NCBI GenBank assembly: GCA_025061865.1
Contig: JANXAA010000003.1
Location: forward strand, 1-7,391
Direction of reading: 5' to 3'
From: Acidobacteriota bacterium
Lineage (GTDB): Bacteria; Acidobacteriota; HRBIN11
DNA length: 7,391 bases
A program made the position numbers and the translations under genes. Below the pieces are notes generated by a model. The model did no database searches and was not told the DNA's origin. It saw only the letters and a list, made by a program, of their open reading frames with translations. This document shows, one piece after another, positions 1 to 6,099 of the stretch. The stretch's first letter is position 1. Every line of letters begins with the position of its first letter.

Positions 1-615
1 ATTGGCGTGAAGGCCGACGACCTCCTGGACGCCCTGGAGGCCCAGGCCCAGCGCGAGGTCCAAGCCCGGCATCCCGACCTACCGCCCGACGAGCAGGCCC
101 GCGTGGCCCGGCAGATCGCCTGCGGGGCCGTGCGGTACTACTTGCTCCGCTACGGCCGCCAGACGGTCATCGCCTTTGACATCGACGAGGCCCTTCAGAT
201 GGAGGGCGATACAGGTCCCTACTTGCAGTATGCCTGGGTCCGGGCCCGGAACATCTTCGAGCGCTTGGGCGTCTGGCCCGACTGGGTCGACTACTTGCAG
301 TCGACTCGACCGGTGGACCTACCCGAGAACTACTGGGCGTCTGAGGAAGGCATGGCGACATGGCAACTCTTCTATCAAGCCCAGCAACTACGGGATTGGG
401 TCTGGAAAGCCGTGAACGCCCTGGAGCTGAATCTGATCACGCAGTACATCTACCAGCTCTGCCAGCAATTCCATCGGTACTACCTGAAATACCGGATTAA
501 GCAGGCCCCAGACCCGACTCTGCGGTGGCTTCGGGCCGCCGCTGTCGGGGCTGTCGTCCATAGCTTGGCCCAGGGCCTGGACATTCTGGGCATCCCGCGG
601 CCGGACTTGATGTAG
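1..615 (+). CDS. argS: Arginyl-tRNA synthetase, C-terminal part (5' end outside window)
   Basis: This is the C-terminal third of a class I arginyl-tRNA synthetase, the cytoplasmic enzyme that charges tRNA-Arg. The frame is open from base 1, so the GTG at position 7 is probably an internal valine and not a start. In order, the sequence shows the end of the catalytic domain (VKADDLLDAL, matching the VKLADLLDEAL-type segment of the family), the conserved stretch GAVRYYLLRYGRQ, and EGDTGPYLQYAWVRAR, the counterpart of EGNTAPYxQYAxxR. An all-helical DALR anticodon-binding domain follows, ending in GLDILGIPRPDLM, like the usual GLDLLGIxxPxxM terminus. The HIGH motif must lie upstream of the window. 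The stop TAG is at 613-615. The family call rests on recognising these motifs and is firm. The canonical N of EGNT is D here. Confidence 0.93.
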   Translation: MGVKADDLLDALEAQAQREVQARHPDLPPDEQARVARQIACGAVRYYLLRYGRQTVIAFDIDEALQMEGDTGPYLQYAWVRARNIFERLGVWPDWVDYLQSTRPVDLPENYWASEEGMATWQLFYQAQQLRDWVWKAVNALELNLITQYIYQLCQQFHRYYLKYRIKQAPDPTLRWLRAAAVGAVVHSLAQGLDILGIPRPDLM

Positions 616-699
616 GAGTATGAGGTGCGGGGTTCGGGAGAGGCCCTCTCCAAGACCCTGACCCCTAAAAACCTGGCACCCAACCCCGAAAACTCCGTC
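616..699 (+). repeat. Spacer argS-GT2 with nested inverted repeats
   Basis: The 84-nt spacer holds an outer perfect 7-bp inverted repeat (CGGGGTT 628-634 with AACCCCG 682-688). This encloses an inner one, GGAGAGG 637-643 and CCTCTCC 645-651, which can form a 6-bp stem with a 3-nt loop. No T-run follows, so it is not a classical intrinsic terminator. The frame of the next gene stays open back to a GTG at 625, preceded by AGGAG at 614-618. The 25 residues this would add are low-complexity and unlike a glycosyltransferase N-terminus. Confidence 0.5.
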
Positions 700-1755
700 A
701 TGCCGAAGATTTCCGTCGTCATCCCGTTTTACAACGAAGAGACCAACGTCGCCCCGGTCTTGAACGAGCTCTTGGAGGTCTTAGATGGCCTGCGGGCTCG
801 ACGGGGCTGGACTTTCGAGGTCCTGTGCGTCGACGACGGGAGCTCGGACGGGACGCTAGCCGAGGTCCTGGCCTTCGTCCGACGGCGGCCCGAAGTCCGG
901 GCCCTCCAGTTCGGCGTCAACTACGGTCAGACGGCGGCCCTATCGGCCGGATTCCATCAGGCCCGGGGCGAGTGGGTCGTCACGATGGACGGCGATGGCC
1001 AGAACGACCCCCAAGACATCCCCAGGCTCCTGGACATGATGGAACAATCGGATTATGACGTCATCAGCGGGTGGCGTAAGGACCGGAAGGACCCCTGGCT
1101 GACCCGACGGCTCCCCTCGCGAGTCGCCAACGCCCTGATCTCCCATATCACGGGCGTCCGTCTGCGGGATTACGGGTGCACGCTGAAGGTGTACCGGCGC
1201 GAGCTCCTACAGGACTTGCACCTCTACGGGGAAATGCATCGCTTCATCCCGGCCCTGGCCCGTTGGCTGGGCGCTCGCATCGCCGAGGTCCCCGTCAGAC
1301 ACCGGCCCCGGACGCGGGGGACTTCTAAGTATGGCCTCTCCCGGGTCTTCCGGGTCTTGCTGGACCTGCTGGTCGTCAAGTTCCTTCTGCACTACTCGAC
1401 CCGACCCATTCACTTCTTCGGGACCGTCGGGATTGGGGTCGCCGTCTTGGGATGGATCGCCCTGGCTTGGGTCGTCGCCCTCAAGCTATGGGACCCCGTG
1501 ACGTACCGCATCAACCGGAACCCTCTCCTGTACGTGGGCTTGACTTTCGAGATGATCGCCTGTCAATTGATCCTCATGGGCCTGCTGGGCGAAATGCTCG
1601 TCCGGATTTACCATGAGACGCAACGCAAACCGATTTACCGAATCAAATACCTTTACGCCCATGCTGGAACGCTCGGAGACGACCGACTCGTTCAGGGGGT
1701 CTCTGTGGATCCCCATGCCGTGGGTGCAGATGGTCCGGGCCCGGGCCCCCTTTGA
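700..1755 (+). CDS. GT2 family glycosyltransferase, polyprenyl-phosphate (DPM1/GtrB/ArnC-like) type, two C-terminal membrane helices
   Basis: The product is a 351-aa membrane-anchored glycosyltransferase that probably moves a sugar from a nucleotide donor onto a polyprenyl phosphate at the inner face of the membrane. The GT-A domain starts with ISVVIPFYNEE (residues 4-14), followed by DDGSSDGT (45-52) and the metal-binding DGD in MDGDGQNDP (96-104). It continues through GWRKDRKDPW and RDYGCTLKVYRR (about 156-167) to RTRGTSKYG (205-212). Two hydrophobic helices follow at about 238-262 and 276-303, then the usual basic end RIYHETQRKPIY. I place the start at ATG 700 because the family motif begins three residues in. 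GTG 625 has a better ribosome-binding site but adds 25 unconvincing residues. The last 30 or so residues have poor codon bias and overlap the next gene. The sugar is unknown: GtrB-, ArnC- and DPM1-like enzymes share these motifs. Confidence 0.88.
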   Translation: MPKISVVIPFYNEETNVAPVLNELLEVLDGLRARRGWTFEVLCVDDGSSDGTLAEVLAFVRRRPEVRALQFGVNYGQTAALSAGFHQARGEWVVTMDGDGQNDPQDIPRLLDMMEQSDYDVISGWRKDRKDPWLTRRLPSRVANALISHITGVRLRDYGCTLKVYRRELLQDLHLYGEMHRFIPALARWLGARIAEVPVRHRPRTRGTSKYGLSRVFRVLLDLLVVKFLLHYSTRPIHFFGTVGIGVAVLGWIALAWVVALKLWDPVTYRINRNPLLYVGLTFEMIACQLILMGLLGEMLVRIYHETQRKPIYRIKYLYAHAGTLGDDRLVQGVSVDPHAVGADGPGPGPL

Positions 1756-2086
1756 CCGGACTTATCGCCACGGCCTGATGGAGGGCTTTCAGGTCCACCG
1801 GCTTTGGTACGTGACCCGCCTGTGGCCAGGCGTCCCCCATCGACCCGACGACTGGATACCTGTCCCGTGGACGCATATCGTCGGATGCTTCCTGTGGACG
1901 GGGGGCCACCGACTTCGTCATCGGGGAAGCCTCCTGGCCGGATGCCTCCTGGCCATCGGACCCCAAACCGTCGAAGCCTACTGGTTCACGTCTGGGCCCG
2001 AAACGCGGGCGGGGACCCTTCGATGGCCCCGGACTTCCCGATGGGTCCCTCTTCGACTGGAATGGATCGAACATGAAGCCCCCTGA
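1661..2086 (+). CDS. Small Trp/Arg-rich protein of unknown family, overlapping both neighbours
   Basis: I do not recognise this protein. It fills what would otherwise be a 317-nt gap between the glycosyltransferase and AMMECR1 genes. Codon use argues that it is real: from ATG 1661 onward almost every codon ends in G or C (about 28 of the first 31), like the neighbouring genes, while the glycosyltransferase frame over the same bases drops to roughly 17 of 31. From this start it is 141 aa with 11 tryptophans and many arginines. It has no signal peptide, no clear membrane helix (LLAGCLLAIG is short) and no catalytic motif I can name. ATG 1715 (123 aa) and ATG 1613 (157 aa) are other possible starts, and none has a strong ribosome-binding site, so translation may be coupled to the upstream gene. 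It overlaps the glycosyltransferase by 95 nt and the AMMECR1 gene by 14 nt. Alternatively, it is the tail of a frameshifted fusion. Confidence 0.55.
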   Translation: MLERSETTDSFRGSLWIPMPWVQMVRARAPFDRTYRHGLMEGFQVHRLWYVTRLWPGVPHRPDDWIPVPWTHIVGCFLWTGGHRLRHRGSLLAGCLLAIGPQTVEAYWFTSGPETRAGTLRWPRTSRWVPLRLEWIEHEAP

Positions 2087-2657
2087 AGCCAAGCAACCCT
2101 TGCCGCCTTCGGTCCGAAAATATTTAGTGCAAGTCGCCCGAGAGAGTATCGTCGAATACTGTACAGAGGGTCGAAAGCCGACGCCGCGCTTTCCGGACCC
2201 GTCGTGTCGGGTCTCACGCGGGGTCTTTGTGACCCTCACCCAGAACGAGGCCCTGCGGGGATGCGCCGGTCTGCCCTGGCCTGTCCTCCCATTGGAGGAG
2301 GCGACCATCGAGGCCGCCGTCCGGGCCGCCCGGGACCCCCGGTTCCCGCCCCTGATGCCTAAGGAAGTCCCTTCCGTGCGACTGGAAGTCTCCGTCCTGA
2401 CAGTGCCCGAGCCTGTCGAGGCCCAACGGGCCCTGGAAGAAATCCGGGTCGGTCGGGACGGTCTCATCGTCCGGTGGGGCGAGGTCCAGGGCCTCCTGCT
2501 CCCCCAGGTCGCTGTTCGCTACGGGTGGGACGTCGAGACCTTCCTGGCGCACACGTGCCGGAAGGCGGGCTTGCCGCCGGAGGCCTGGCGTTGGCCCAAT
2601 TTACATATTTTTACATTCCAAGCAGAAATTATCCATGAAGGAGAGGAAACCCTATGA
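2073..2657 (+). CDS. AMMECR1-domain protein
   Basis: This is a 194-aa protein covering essentially one AMMECR1 domain. Visible family motifs are SRGVFVTL (residues 48-55), the signature LRGCAG (61-66, usually LRGCIG), RDPRFPPL (87-94), the strand EVSVL (105-109) and GLLLPQVA (140-147), ending in a strand with FTFQAEI. The biochemical role of the family is not settled. In many prokaryotes it occurs alone or fused with a MEMO1-like protein and a radical SAM enzyme (AmmeMemoRadiSam), pointing to an RNA- or cofactor-modification role. Neither partner is in this window. The start ATG 2073 lies inside the end of the upstream gene with only a weak GGA upstream. Its stop overlaps the next start as ATGA (2654-2657), so translation of the two is likely coupled. 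The last codons are unusually AT-rich. Confidence 0.92.
   Translation: MKPPEAKQPLPPSVRKYLVQVARESIVEYCTEGRKPTPRFPDPSCRVSRGVFVTLTQNEALRGCAGLPWPVLPLEEATIEAAVRAARDPRFPPLMPKEVPSVRLEVSVLTVPEPVEAQRALEEIRVGRDGLIVRWGEVQGLLLPQVAVRYGWDVETFLAHTCRKAGLPPEAWRWPNLHIFTFQAEIIHEGEETL
2599..2637 (+). promoter_or_regulatory. AT-rich island with TTTACAT direct repeat, upstream of csgG-like gene
   Basis: These 39 bases contain only 10 G or C, in a strongly GC-rich region. They include TTTACAT twice, at 2600-2606 and 2610-2616, exactly 10 bp apart, so both copies face the same side of the helix. The island lies inside the end of the AMMECR1 gene, about 40-55 nt before the CsgG-like start. It may be an operator or promoter region. 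I find no well-spaced -35/-10 pair, so this is tentative. Confidence 0.3.
2638..2646 (+). promoter_or_regulatory. Ribosome-binding site for csgG-like gene
   Basis: AAGGAGAGG is a strong Shine-Dalgarno match ending 7 nt before ATG 2654. It fixes the start of the CsgG-like gene even though that ATG lies within the ATGA overlap with the AMMECR1 stop. Confidence 0.75.
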
Positions 2658-3559
2658 TCCGACGTACATTCGCCATCACCCTGGTCGTCGCCTGGGCCGC
2701 CGGCCTGGCCTGGGGGCAGGCCCGCCCGGGCAAGGTCCGGGTCGCCGTCCTGGACTTCGAGAACAACGTCCCCCACGTCTGGTGGTACTGGGATACTCAA
2801 CGCCTGGGCCGGGCGGCCGCCGACGAGATCGTCACCCAACTCGTCCGGTCCGGCAAGTTCTCGGTCATTGAGCGGGACAAGTTGGAACTGGTCTTGAAGG
2901 AACAAGCCCTGAGTGCTTCTGGAGCCATCGACCCCAGGACTGCCGTTCGTCTCGGTAAACTCTTGGGTGTCCAGCTGATCCTGACAGGTTCTATCACGAA
3001 GTTTAGCATCAAGCGTCACGGTGCCGGGATCGGGCCCCTACGGGCTCAAATCGGTCAAGCTCAATCAGCTTTAGATGTGCGACTCATCGATACCTCCACG
3101 GGCGAGATCGTCCTGGCTGCCAGCGGAGAGGGCGAGAAGAAGTTCGGCGGGGCCGCCTTCAAGAACATCGACTTTGAGAAGGAGTTCGATGCTGGCATCG
3201 TCTCCGAAGCTCTGCGGCCCGCTGTGGAAAAGACCGTCGCTCAAATCCTGGCACAGTATGACCAGCTTGGCGCCCATGCGGCGGCTGCCGTGCCGGCTTT
3301 GGGGAAAGTCGTCAGCGCGGACTCCCCGACAGCCGTCTATATCGACATGGGCGAGAATGCGGGCGTGAGGGTCGGCGACCGCTTCGAGGTCGTCCGGGTC
3401 GTCAAGGAAATCCGGGATGAGCACGGCGAACTCCTCGACACCGTCGAGGAGACCGTCGGGACCCTCGAGGTCACAAAGGTCCTGTCCAAGTCGTCCGTTT
3501 GCCGGGTCATCCGCGGCGGCGCCCAGAAAGGCGACAGGGTTCAGAAAACTCGGTCTTAG
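2654..3559 (+). CDS. CsgG/curli-assembly-like exported protein with C-terminal FlgT-like domain
   Basis: The product is a 301-aa exported protein. Residues 1-23 form a signal peptide (MIRR, a hydrophobic stretch to about AWG, then QA). There is no lipobox cysteine, so it should be a soluble periplasmic protein and not a lipoprotein like E. coli CsgG. The CsgG-type domain (about 27-205) opens with VRVAVLDFEN, then AADEIVTQLVRSGKFSVIER, a KEQALSASGAIDP segment, LGKLLGVQLILTGSITKF, and LDVRLIDTSTGEIV. From about 225 a small beta-rich domain follows (KVVSADSPTAVYIDMG, AGVRVGDRFEVVR, GTLEVTKVLSKSSVCRVI), resembling the C-terminal domain of FlgT and similar envelope proteins. The family includes outer-membrane secretion pores and many uncharacterised envelope proteins. 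No csgA, csgB, csgE or csgF is nearby, so a curli role is not implied. It is coupled to the AMMECR1 gene by a 4-nt overlap. Confidence 0.85.
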   Translation: MIRRTFAITLVVAWAAGLAWGQARPGKVRVAVLDFENNVPHVWWYWDTQRLGRAAADEIVTQLVRSGKFSVIERDKLELVLKEQALSASGAIDPRTAVRLGKLLGVQLILTGSITKFSIKRHGAGIGPLRAQIGQAQSALDVRLIDTSTGEIVLAASGEGEKKFGGAAFKNIDFEKEFDAGIVSEALRPAVEKTVAQILAQYDQLGAHAAAAVPALGKVVSADSPTAVYIDMGENAGVRVGDRFEVVRVVKEIRDEHGELLDTVEETVGTLEVTKVLSKSSVCRVIRGGAQKGDRVQKTRS

Positions 3560-3560
3560 A

Positions 3561-3620
3561 CGCTCCTAGATGTGGGGAAACCCTCGGGGGTAGGAGCGAC
3601 CCCGGGGGTTGCTCCTACCT
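3561..3620 (+). repeat. REP-like hairpin with an alternative upstream pairing arm
   Basis: GTAGGAGC (3590-3597) pairs perfectly with GCTCCTAC (3611-3618). The stem continues inward through GACCC and GGGTT to a 3-nt loop and outward by one or two pairs, giving a stem of about 13-15 bp. The GTAGGAGCG core resembles the REP palindromes dispersed in pseudomonads and other bacteria. A third segment, CGCTCCTA at 3561-3568, is an exact complement of TAGGAGCG at 3591-3598, so two mutually exclusive hairpins are possible. No T-run follows the hairpin. It sits in the spacer between the CsgG-like gene and the YyaL-type gene. Confidence 0.75.
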
Positions 3621-3644
3621 GCCAGGGGCTACCGTCTGCCCTCC

Positions 3645-3649
3645 AGGAG
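3645..3649 (+). promoter_or_regulatory. Ribosome-binding site deciding the YyaL start
   Basis: AGGAG lies 6 nt before ATG 3656. This favours 3656 over the in-frame GTG 3572, which would run translation through the REP-like hairpin and has no comparable site. Confidence 0.75.
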
Positions 3650-3655
3650 TCGTGC

Positions 3656-5728
3656 ATGGGGAAAGAAACGTCTAAGGCGGATGTCGGTGCCACGAAACGG
3701 CCGAATCGCCTGATTCACGAGAAGAGTCCGTATTTGCGTCAGCATGCTTACAACCCCGTCGACTGGTATCCCTGGGGCCCTGAGGCCTTCGAAAAGGCTC
3801 GCCAGGAGGACAAGCCTATCTTTCTCAGCGTCGGCTACTCGAGTTGCCACTGGTGTCACGTGATGGAACGGGAGTCTTTTGACGACCCCGCTGTCGCCGA
3901 CCTCCTCAACCGCTTCTTCGTACCCGTCAAGGTCGACCGGGAAGAGCGACCCGATGTGGACCAGATTTATATGCAAGCCGTGATCGCTATGACGGGCACG
4001 GGCGGATGGCCCCTGAACGTGTTCCTGACGCCGGACCTGAAGCCTTTTTTTGGGGGAACGTATTTTCCGCCTGACGACCGGTGGGGCCGGCCCGGTTTCC
4101 GACAAGTCCTGGAGGCGGTCGCTCGAGCCTGGCGGGAACGCCGCTCGGAGGTCGAACGCTCCGCTGAGGGCCTGACCCAGGCCCTTCAGGCCGCTGCCCG
4201 ACGTTGGCGCCCGTCCGAGCCGCCACCGGAAGACGTCCCGGACCGACTGGTCCGCCAACTCGAACGAACGTTCGACCCCCAGCGGGGCGGCTTTGGGACG
4301 GCCCCGAAGTTCCCGCCCCACGCTCAGCTTCGATTCTTACTCCGGTACGCCTCTCGGACTGACTCACAGGTCGCCCGGACGATGGCCGAGACGACCCTGA
4401 CAGCGATGGCCTACGGGGGCATCTATGACCAGCTCGGGGGTGGATTTCACCGTTACAGTGTGGACGCCGACTGGCTCATCCCCCACTTCGAAAAGATGCT
4501 ATATGACAATGCCCAATTGGCCATCGTCTACGCCGAGGCTGCGGCGGCTACGGGGAACCCCCTGTACGGACGGATCGCCGTCGAGACGCTGGACTACCTT
4601 CTTCGAGACATGCGGTCCCCCGAGGGCGCCTTCTACAGCGCCGAGGACGCCGACTCCGACGGTCAGGAAGGTGCCTTCTACGTGTGGACCTGGGATGAAG
4701 TCCTGGCCCTCCTGGGCCCCGAACGGGGCCCGGGGTTCGCTGAACAGTATGGCGTTACACCGGAGGGGAATTTCGAACACGGGGCCAGCGTCCTCCACAT
4801 AGATCGCCCCTTTCACGAAGTAGCCGACCGCTACGGCGTGCCGCTCGCCCGATGGCTGGACGAGATGGACCAGGCCCGTCGGGTCCTCCGGGCCGCTCGA
4901 GAAGCCCGACCCCGACCCCTGCGGGACGAAAAAATCCTGACCGACTGGAACGGCTTGGCCCTGTCGGCCTTCGCCCTGGGTGGCTTTTACTTACGTCGTT
5001 CAGACTACGTCGAGGTCGCCGAACGACTTGCCGACTGGCTGTGGGCCACGATGTGGGACGACGCCTCGAGCGGCCTTTTCCACCGCTTCATGGAAGGCGA
5101 GCGGACCGTCCCGGGCTTTTTGGCTGACTACGTGGACCTGGCCCAGGGCTTCCTAGACCTCTATGAGGTCGCCGGCCGGCCCCAGGACTTAGACCGGGCC
5201 GTCCGCCTCATGGACACGGCCGTCGAGCGCTTCTGGGACGCCTCGGGCGGTGGCTTTTTCGACGCCGACCCGCAGTCCGCTGACCTCATCGCCCCGGTGA
5301 AAGAAGCCTTCGATGGCGCTACGCCGGCGGGCAACTCCGTCGCTCTCGGGTGTCTATACCGCCTGTTTGAAATCACAGGCCTCGAGCGGTATCGGGCCTA
5401 TGCCGAGACGACAGTCCAGACGTTTGCCCCTGCCCTTCGGGAGTACCCGGCTGGCCTGGCCTACATGACGATGGCCTGGGACTTTGCCCTCCAGAAGCCG
5501 GTCCAGGTCGTGTTCGTCGGGACACCTGAAGAACTGGCGGTCGCCCGAGCTGAACGGCAAGGTCGATGGTCCCCCTACCGGGTCTTTGCCTGGCGGATCG
5601 CTGAAGCACCTACGACCTACCCGGCCCTGACGGACAAGACTCGCCTTCAGAATCGACTGACGATTTACGTGTGCCGAGATTTCACGTGCCAACTTCCCGT
5701 CCACGACCTGGACGGCCTCAAGGGGTGA
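3656..5728 (+). CDS. YyaL/SPATA20-type thioredoxin-domain protein (DUF255)
   Basis: This is a full-length 690-aa member of the widely conserved YyaL/spermatogenesis-associated protein 20 family. The N-terminal thioredoxin-like domain begins NRLIHEKSPYLRQHAYNPVDW and carries the CxxC pair in SSCHWCHVMERESF (Cys64 and Cys67), then VKVDREERPDVDQIYM and GGWPLNVFLTPD. The rest is an alpha/alpha-barrel-like domain like those of GlcNAc 2-epimerase and N-glycosylase folds, with GGFGTAPKFP, a GGIYDQLGGGFHRYSVD and HFEKMLYDNAQL block, FYSAEDADSDGQEGAFY, DEKILTDWNGLALSA, FLADYVDLAQG and DGATPAGNSVA. No reaction is established for the family; a redox or sugar-related role is inferred. It is probably cytoplasmic, with no signal peptide. 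Start ATG 3656 has AGGAG 6 nt upstream, and the family motif begins soon after. The gene stands slightly apart from the upstream cluster (96-nt spacer). I see no damage or truncation. Confidence 0.93.
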   Translation: MGKETSKADVGATKRPNRLIHEKSPYLRQHAYNPVDWYPWGPEAFEKARQEDKPIFLSVGYSSCHWCHVMERESFDDPAVADLLNRFFVPVKVDREERPDVDQIYMQAVIAMTGTGGWPLNVFLTPDLKPFFGGTYFPPDDRWGRPGFRQVLEAVARAWRERRSEVERSAEGLTQALQAAARRWRPSEPPPEDVPDRLVRQLERTFDPQRGGFGTAPKFPPHAQLRFLLRYASRTDSQVARTMAETTLTAMAYGGIYDQLGGGFHRYSVDADWLIPHFEKMLYDNAQLAIVYAEAAAATGNPLYGRIAVETLDYLLRDMRSPEGAFYSAEDADSDGQEGAFYVWTWDEVLALLGPERGPGFAEQYGVTPEGNFEHGASVLHIDRPFHEVADRYGVPLARWLDEMDQARRVLRAAREARPRPLRDEKILTDWNGLALSAFALGGFYLRRSDYVEVAERLADWLWATMWDDASSGLFHRFMEGERTVPGFLADYVDLAQGFLDLYEVAGRPQDLDRAVRLMDTAVERFWDASGGGFFDADPQSADLIAPVKEAFDGATPAGNSVALGCLYRLFEITGLERYRAYAETTVQTFAPALREYPAGLAYMTMAWDFALQKPVQVVFVGTPEELAVARAERQGRWSPYRVFAWRIAEAPTTYPALTDKTRLQNRLTIYVCRDFTCQLPVHDLDGLKG

Positions 5729-5743
5729 ATGGTGAGTAGCCCG

Positions 5744-5838
5744 TGGCGAAGGGTACCTTTACCCAAGCTACGACCTCTAGAAGAATGGGGTCCCCGGAAA
5801 CGTCCAGGACTCGGCATCCGCCCTTCGCCATCTTGGGT
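5744..5838 (+). repeat. Two interleaved inverted repeats (pseudoknot order)
   Basis: Arm A, TGGCGAAGGG at 5744-5753, is an exact complement of CCCTTCGCCA at 5821-5830. Arm B, ACCCAAG at 5761-5767, is an exact complement of CTTGGGT at 5832-5838. The order A-B-A'-B' is that of an H-type pseudoknot, with only one base between A' and B'. Within arms A and B a smaller GGGTA/TACCC hairpin (5751-5764) competes. Confidence 0.5.
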
Positions 5839-5886
5839 CAAGGCCCTGAGGCGGGCTGGGCTGGACGAAACATGGCATGCGCAATA

Positions 5887-5895
5887 TGTTATATA
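5887..5895 (+). promoter_or_regulatory. Possible extended -10 promoter element upstream of lgt
   Basis: TG-T-TATATA matches the TGnTATAAT extended -10 pattern, within a local AT-rich patch in GC-rich sequence. No good -35 hexamer is visible at 16-18 nt upstream. If used, it would give a leader of about 200 nt containing the stem at 5977-6047. Confidence 0.3.
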
Positions 5896-5976
5896 GGCGA
5901 ATTCTGTCCCGAAGGGATGAAGGATAGGGCACCCCAAGTCGTGAATTGGATAGATGGGGCCTTCGCCGGGAAGACC

Positions 5977-6047
5977 GCAGACCACGGACCTGATCTGAGG
6001 AAGGCAGGTGTTGGCTCGTGAGACGGGGCAACAGGTCTGTGGTCCGC
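5977..6047 (+). ncRNA. Candidate structured RNA element upstream of lgt
   Basis: GCAGACCACGGACCTG (5977-5992) pairs with CAGGTCTGTGGTCCGC (6032-6047) over 16 positions, with one A-C mismatch and one G-U wobble. The loop contains a second hairpin (6009-6033: TGTTG and CTCGT against ACGGG and CAACA, one mismatch), which shares two bases with the outer stem. Further pairing outside (GGG 5968-5970 with CCC 6052-6054) is possible with a bulge. The structure ends about 50 nt before the lgt start. I do not recognise it as a known riboswitch class. Confidence 0.4.
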
Positions 6048-6099
6048 AGTCCCCGTGCACGGCCTCTGGGCCCGTCTTGCATCCCTGAGCGGAGCGGAC

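Larger units (their letters stand above)
5729..6099 (+). other. 371-nt intergenic region with multiple inverted repeats
   Basis: I find no convincing gene here. An open frame at 5743-6021 uses AGA, AGG and ATA codons that the neighbouring genes avoid. The region contains interleaved inverted repeats at 5744-5838, a possible extended -10 promoter at 5887-5895, a short TCCC-GAA-GGGA stem near 5908-5918 and a long imperfect stem at 5977-6047. It could be a structured leader of lgt, a small RNA gene or decayed repeat sequence. Confidence 0.6.

Noticed and set aside
7..615. Complete gene starting at GTG 7
   Set aside because: The encoded sequence begins in the middle of the arginyl-tRNA synthetase catalytic domain and the frame is open to the window edge, so it is a partial gene.
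1643..2467. 274-codon open frame on the minus strand
   Set aside because: It is opposite the Trp-rich and AMMECR1 genes, has low-complexity Pro/Gly/Arg-rich content, and looks like a by-product of strong codon bias on the plus strand.
2654..3559. Curli secretion system
   Set aside because: Only a CsgG-like domain is present; there are no curlin, CsgE or CsgF genes and no lipobox on the protein.
3588..3620. Rho-independent terminator after the CsgG-like gene
   Set aside because: The hairpin is very stable but is followed by CCTGCC and not by a T-run, so it fits a REP-like repeat better.
5985..6015. ACCTGATCTG, which resembles the 3' core of the TPP riboswitch
   Set aside because: The CTGAGA element and the GGATAATGCCAGCG-like continuation are missing, and the bases are used in the long stem instead.
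5743..6021. Open frame of 92 codons with a Cys-containing CAICYIGEFC stretch
   Set aside because: It uses AGA, AGG and ATA codons and mixed third positions unlike all neighbouring genes, runs through the inverted repeats, and has no ribosome-binding site.
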